From Maritalea sp049801075 (GTDB taxonomy: Bacteria; Pseudomonadota; Alphaproteobacteria; Rhizobiales; Devosiaceae): DNA of 64,000 nucleotides. Positions 60,346-64,000 of this stretch are shown piece after piece (the stretch's first letter is position 1; every line of letters begins with the position of its first letter). The notes under the pieces were generated by a model, which was not told the origin of the DNA, ran no database searches, and saw nothing but the letters and a program-made list of their open reading frames with translations. The stretch spans positions 124,001 to 188,000 of the forward strand of contig NZ_JBNAGG010000002.1 of assembly GCF_049801075.1 (NCBI RefSeq), read 5' to 3'. The translations under genes were made by a program, and so were the position numbers.

Positions 60346-61481
60346 CTGAGCGCGGTTTCGAGATCTGCAATCAGATCGTCGATATGCTCAATGCCGACAG
60401 AAAGGCGCAGCAACGTTTCTGGAATGCCGGTAGTGCTTTCAATCGTATAGCGGTGCTCCACCAAGCTTTCCACGCCGCCCAAAGATGTGGCGCGTTTGAA
60501 CAGCTTCATTTTGCCCACAACATCAAGTGCGCGTTGCTTGTCGCCTTTCACCGTGAAGGAGAGAAGAGGCCCAAAGCCATTTTGCATTTGTGATTTGGCC
60601 AGGTCGTGCGCCTCCTGGCTTTTAAGCCCCGGGTAGAACACATGATCCACTTGATCATGATTGTTCAAATAGTTCGCCACAGCCATGGCATTTTCACTCA
60701 TGCGTTCCATGCGCAATGGCAAGGTCCGCATCCCGCGGATCAGCAAATAGGCTTCAAAGCTGCCAATCACTGCACCGGCATCGTGGCGGTCCACTTTGAT
60801 GTCTTGCCAGATTGAGCACGTTTCATCGTCCACGGCCAACACACCTGCCAGGACGTCAGAATGACCATTGATGCTTTTGGTGCCGGAATGCATCACAATA
60901 TTTGCACCCAGATCCAGCGGGTTGGAAATGGCAGGGCCGGCCGCTGTGGAATCGACTGCCAATATGGCGTCTACTTGTTTCGTCGCTTCGGCGAGCGCGC
61001 GGATGTCGGTGATGCGCAGCCAAGGGTTTGATGGTGTTTCTATAAAGACCAGCGCAGGCTTTTCAGTCGCGATCAATGCAATGGTTTCGTCTGTTTTGCT
61101 GGTGTCTTGCTCAATCAGTTTGACGTCGCGGCGTTCGCAAAACTCTCGCGCCCATTTGGTGGTGCCCCAATAAATTTGCGATTGCATGATTATGGTTTGG
61201 CCAGCGCGAATAGTGCGGAACAGGGCAGCGATGGAGGCCATGCCTGTGGGAAACACCAACGCATCTTGCGCGTTTTCAGCTGTGGCCAAAATCTTCTCTG
61301 CCAGCCGCACAATATCATTATCGTCGCGGGCATAGATGTTGTTGTCGCGCAGCAGAGCATATTGCTCATCCCGCACAAATGTTGTGGAGGGCTGAATTGC
61401 AGGCACCACGCCGCCTGTTTGCTGGTCGATATAGCCAGCGGCTTGCGCAAAAAGAGTTTCCAAGCGTTGGCGACGCGTCAT
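60342..61481 (-). CDS. Cystathionine gamma-synthase/lyase-like PLP enzyme
   Basis: ATG 61481 behind GGAGG gives 379 residues. Landmarks of the Cys/Met metabolism family: VPAIQPSTTF, FPTGMASIAALF, the cofactor Asp in LAVDSTAAGP, the Schiff-base lysine K202 in SGTKSINGHSDV, and SLGGVESLVEHR near the C-terminus. It belongs to the MetB/MetC/MetZ group, so gamma-elimination, gamma-replacement or beta-elimination are all possible. The NIYARDDND segment replaces the usual Y-x-R-x-x-N-P-T. Confidence 0.88.
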   Translation of the reverse strand: MTRRQRLETLFAQAAGYIDQQTGGVVPAIQPSTTFVRDEQYALLRDNNIYARDDNDIVRLAEKILATAENAQDALVFPTGMASIAALFRTIRAGQTIIMQSQIYWGTTKWAREFCERRDVKLIEQDTSKTDETIALIATEKPALVFIETPSNPWLRITDIRALAEATKQVDAILAVDSTAAGPAISNPLDLGANIVMHSGTKSINGHSDVLAGVLAVDDETCSIWQDIKVDRHDAGAVIGSFEAYLLIRGMRTLPLRMERMSENAMAVANYLNNHDQVDHVFYPGLKSQEAHDLAKSQMQNGFGPLLSFTVKGDKQRALDVVGKMKLFKRATSLGGVESLVEHRYTIESTTGIPETLLRLSVGIEHIDDLIADLETALS

Positions 61482-61786
61482 AATTTCCTCCAATTTCGGG
61501 GGCATACGGCTGGCGCATGCAATAGGGAACAACTATGTAGCAAAAAGATTGGCTACACTGAAGCATGAAAGATGTAGTTTAGTTTCATCATAGCTTTGTC
61601 TGAACAGCTATATGTAACCGTAACTGTAGGTTCGTTACATTTTTGTCACATCTTTGAATTTTGCTATAGAATATAAATTATTCTGCTAGTAAAATTTTTT
61701 TACTCTGATATAAAAATTTTGTTGATCGAAATTGACGACATTTTTCCCTAGACCTATTTTTGATATTCGACGACGAGGCCATCGAA
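61482..61786. other. 305-base gap with hairpin and PHO-box-like direct repeat
   Basis: No gene is supported here. An inverted repeat ATGTAAC/GTTACAT (61612-61640) is followed by TTTTT and could be a terminator or a regulator site. GTTACAT (61634) and GTCACAT (61645) are direct repeats 11 bases apart, the spacing used by PhoB/OmpR-type dimers. TGTAGC/GCTACA (61536-61557) is a further small palindrome near the PLP-enzyme promoter. The rest (61650-61760) is AT-rich, as a promoter would be. Confidence 0.45.
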
Positions 61787-61954
61787 ATGGAACATAATAG
61801 TCTACTTGACGCGCTTGCGCGCGTTGAGAAGCAAATCATATATACGCCTTCAGGCGATCAGATGTATGTGATTGAGCGCCGTGCATTTGAGAAATTGATG
61901 ACGGCAATTGAAGCAAATGATGTGGTTGTATTGAACGAAACCGTTCAAATCTAA
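61787..61954 (+). CDS. Small hypothetical protein
   Basis: A 55-residue frame from ATG 61787 (a TTG at 61760 would add nine residues). The product MEHNSLLDALARVEKQIIYT continues into SGDQMYVIERRAFEKLMTAI and a short acidic end, an alpha/beta pattern compatible with a small soluble protein. No family recognised and no clear ribosome-binding site. The gap to the deacetylase gene is 71 bases. Confidence 0.5.
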   Translation: MEHNSLLDALARVEKQIIYTPSGDQMYVIERRAFEKLMTAIEANDVVVLNETVQI

Positions 61955-62025
61955 GCCAATAGCAACGCAATATTAACCATAAACCCACTAAAAATTGTGT
62001 GATTTCATGATTTTGGGTTCGAGTG

Positions 62026-62937
62026 ATGGTTCAGTTGCGTGGTGTGGTTGTTGGCTTGGCAGTTATTGCCATGCTTGGTGGATGTGCAAAGCCACCTAAA
62101 AGCGGACCGACGACTAGTCGCTCTGCATATACTCAAGAGATGCCCGCAAAAGCCGACGAAAAAGAGCAGATCGCGCGCACACTGTTGACCGGCAATTCTA
62201 ATCCTGAAACGGATCCCATAAGAACGGCGTCCATAGCGCCGCACCTTGAATTGCGGAGGAGCGGTCAAGCCCTTGAGGGGCGAACCCTTTCAGTTTCTAT
62301 GCAAAAGGATATTCAACTGGCCAAAGGCGAGTTTGTTTTGACTTTTGATGATGGCCCACGCCCTGGGAAAACCGAAAAAATCCTCGATGTTTTAGATGAA
62401 CACGACGTCAAAGCCATGTTTTTGATGTTGGGACGCGCTGCGCAATCTCACCCCGGTTTGGTGCGTGAGGTGGCAAAGCGTGGCCACACAATCGGGTTGC
62501 ACACGCATTCCCATGGCGATTTGACCAAGTTGAATGTTGCGGCTGCTTTAGCTGAAATTGAACGCGGCCAGCGTCCCGTTGTGGCGGCCCTTTCGCCGAT
62601 TAACAAAACCCCTGCGCCGTTTTTCCGCTTTCCCTATCTGGCGCAAAATGCGCAGCTCCGCACCGCTGTTAAAAATTCCGGCTATGTGATTATGGATGTG
62701 GGCGTAGATTCAAAAGACTATTTCAGCGATAGCCCGGATCAAGTGCGCGAACGCACCTTGGCACGTATGGCGAAAGCTGGTCGGGGCATTGTGTTGTTCC
62801 ACGATATTCATCATCGCACCGTGAAAATGCTGCCGCAATTGCTCAAAGATATGGAAGCGCGGGGCTATAAGGTTGTTAATCTGGTGCCACAAGATCAACC
62901 ACGCTTCAAATCCGTGGTTCAACTTGCCAATAAATAG
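62026..62937 (+). CDS. Polysaccharide deacetylase lipoprotein (NodB domain)
   Basis: 303 residues from ATG 62026 (GTG 62023 possible). A lipobox AMLGGC near residue 20 predicts an envelope lipoprotein. A low-complexity linker to about 75 precedes a NodB domain (about 100-290): FVLTFDDGPRPGKTE with the metal Asp, GLHTHSHGDL with metal histidines, FFRFPYL and GIVLFHDIHH. It removes N-acetyl groups from envelope or extracellular polysaccharide. Confidence 0.9.
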   Translation: MVQLRGVVVGLAVIAMLGGCAKPPKSGPTTSRSAYTQEMPAKADEKEQIARTLLTGNSNPETDPIRTASIAPHLELRRSGQALEGRTLSVSMQKDIQLAKGEFVLTFDDGPRPGKTEKILDVLDEHDVKAMFLMLGRAAQSHPGLVREVAKRGHTIGLHTHSHGDLTKLNVAAALAEIERGQRPVVAALSPINKTPAPFFRFPYLAQNAQLRTAVKNSGYVIMDVGVDSKDYFSDSPDQVRERTLARMAKAGRGIVLFHDIHHRTVKMLPQLLKDMEARGYKVVNLVPQDQPRFKSVVQLANK

Positions 62938-62978
62938 GCGATGGTTTAAACCCGCCTCCTTTTCTGGGGGAGGGGTTG

Positions 62979-63482
62979 ATGCAACGTATCGCGATTTTAG
63001 GGTGTTCCGGTTCGGGTAAATCCACCTTGGCGCGCAAGCTTGGTGCCGTGCTTGACCTGCCTGTCGTTCATATGGATCAGCATTATTTCTCGCCCGGTTG
63101 GGTGGAGCCAGGTCATGATGATTGGCGCGCCACCGTCGCCGCCCTTTGTGCAGAGGATCGATGGGTGATGGACGGGAATTATAGCAAAACCCATGATATT
63201 CGTTTGCCTCGTGCCGATCTGATCATCTTTCTTGATTTTCCCACATGGCTTTGCGTTTGGCGCGTGCTCAAACGGTATTGGAATTATAAAGGACAGACGC
63301 GGCCAGATCTGGCGCCGGGATGCACTGAGAAGCTTGACTTTCAATTTCTCAACTATGTGCTGACCTTTCGTCGTAAACGGGCACCGAAGATTAAGAACAA
63401 GCTTTTTCAACTTGATAAATCTGTGCGCATACTGTCTCATCCAACTGAAATGAATAAATTACTCAAAGAATTTTCTGCCTAG
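62979..63482 (+). CDS. P-loop kinase-like protein (FlaR/topology-modulation type)
   Basis: 167 residues from ATG 62979. Walker A GCSGSGKSTLARKLG at 8-22, VVHMDQHYFSPGWVEP, WVMDGNYSKTHDIRLPRADL and FLDFPTWLCVWRVLKRYW match the adenylate-kinase-related family often labelled topology modulation protein. The substrate is unknown. GGGGGAGGGG lies upstream. The downstream MFS gene begins directly after its stop. Confidence 0.85.
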   Translation: MQRIAILGCSGSGKSTLARKLGAVLDLPVVHMDQHYFSPGWVEPGHDDWRATVAALCAEDRWVMDGNYSKTHDIRLPRADLIIFLDFPTWLCVWRVLKRYWNYKGQTRPDLAPGCTEKLDFQFLNYVLTFRRKRAPKIKNKLFQLDKSVRILSHPTEMNKLLKEFSA

Positions 63483-64000
63483 TGCTGATAAATCGAAATT
63501 TTGCAAAGCTTTGGTTCGCTGCCGGGGCCTCTAATCTGGCCGACGGCGTTGCGCTTGTTGCCTTTCCGTGGATCGCATCTTTATTGACGAGAGACCCATT
63601 GCTCATTGCTTTGGTCGCCGTGTTCTTGCGCAGTCCGTGGTTTTTCTTTTCTCTACCTGCTGGGGTGATCACAGATCGGTTCGACCGCCGCAAAATCATG
63701 ATCAGCATGGATTTGGTTCGGTTCTTGGTTACAGGGTTGCTTGCCGCAATTTTTGTACAGTGGGGGCTGCTGGGGGAAATCAGCGACGGCACTACGAATT
63801 GGTTTTTGTTGATGTCGCTTTATGCGGCTGCGCTGATTTTGGGCGTCTGCGAGGTGCTACGCGATAATGCGGGGCAAACCATATTGCCCAGCATTGTGGC
63901 GCGCGATCAATTGGAAGCGGCCAATGGGCGGTTTTCGGCTGTAGAAATGGTGCTCAACGGGTTGGCTGGCCCACCATTGGCAGGCTTTCTTATCGCCGTT
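63483..64000 (+). CDS. MFS transporter (partial, runs off right edge)
   Basis: Starts at GTG 63483 immediately after the preceding stop and stays open to the window end (172 codons). The N-terminal half shows helices and the MFS loop 2-3 motif GVITDRFDRRKIMISMDLVR, then EVLRDNAGQTILPSIVARDQ and LEAANGRFSAVEMVLNGLAG. These are typical of the MFS_3/enterobactin-exporter-like group. Substrate unknown; the C-terminal half is outside the window. Confidence 0.88.

Noticed and set aside
1..64000. tRNA, rRNA, CRISPR arrays, transposons, integrases
   Set aside because: No TPsiC-like arms with cloverleaf context, regularly spaced repeats, transposase motifs or terminal inverted repeats were seen on reading; absence is by eye and not by a dedicated search.

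Overview
The window looks like the chromosome of a marine-type alphaproteobacterium of moderate GC, probably Hyphomicrobiales or Rhodobacterales. This is inferred from an ECF sigma/ChrR pair with the exact ChrR zinc-ligand spacing, an Irr-type iron control element, an IrpA/di-heme/imelysin operon, many ABC importers paired with local regulators, and several flavoprotein amine oxidases. No tRNA, rRNA, CRISPR array, insertion sequence, integrase or phage gene was seen. The coding density and tight ATGA/TAATG gene overlaps are those of an ordinary chromosome rich in accessory catabolism.

Layout. (1) 1-11915: a divergent catabolic locus. Leftward run kynureninase, a branched-chain-type substrate-binding protein and livG-livF-livH-livM (livM cut by the window edge). 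Rightward run an ATP-dependent hydantoinase/oxoprolinase pair (A and B), an XRE-cupin regulator, a START-like protein and a VOC+bicupin protein. The shared promoter region has three TTTCA-N4-TGAA palindromes. (2) 12238-22573: a carbohydrate-type ABC importer operon carrying an argininosuccinate-lyase paralog and a PfkB kinase, facing a ROK regulator and a large PIG-L deacetylase. This looks like an uncharacterised pathway for an N-acylated or N-succinylated sugar. (3) 22557-27183: a lipid kinase, a LuxR-type acyl-homoserine-lactone receptor without a synthase, and a chemoreceptor. (4) 27242-35268: a dipeptide-type ABC importer split by an XRE-cupin regulator and its binding protein, then 2-keto-3-deoxygalactonate kinase and aldolase and a YaiI-family protein. 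(5) 35364-40399: a four-gene iron operon (IrpA, di-heme cytochrome, second imelysin, Tat-exported DUF1513 protein) with an ICE palindrome and an IRO-like site upstream. (6) 40442-44245: FAD oxidase, threonine aldolase, DmpA-type peptidase, ArsC-like protein. (7) 44287-49036: ECF sigma/ChrR singlet-oxygen locus with SDR, DUF1365, FAD oxidoreductase and DUF2177 genes. Similar TGAWCC-N16/17-CGT promoters precede three transcription units. (8) 49033-64000: monomeric sarcosine-oxidase-type enzyme, small secreted Cys/His protein, GT39-type glycosyltransferase, pseudouridine catabolism genes with a fused HTH-kinase and a 41-bp operator, mercaptopyruvate sulfurtransferase, ABC-F ATPase, two DMT exporters, DUF3224 protein, AraC regulator, a cystathionine-synthase-like PLP enzyme, polysaccharide deacetylase lipoprotein, P-loop kinase and a truncated MFS transporter.

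The recurring theme is an importer plus a local regulator plus a few catabolic enzymes, arranged divergently around a palindromic operator. Functions are assigned from motifs and gene context only. Substrates of regions 1, 2 and 4 are inferences. Start codons were moved downstream of the longest possible reading frame where a ribosome-binding site or family length required it.
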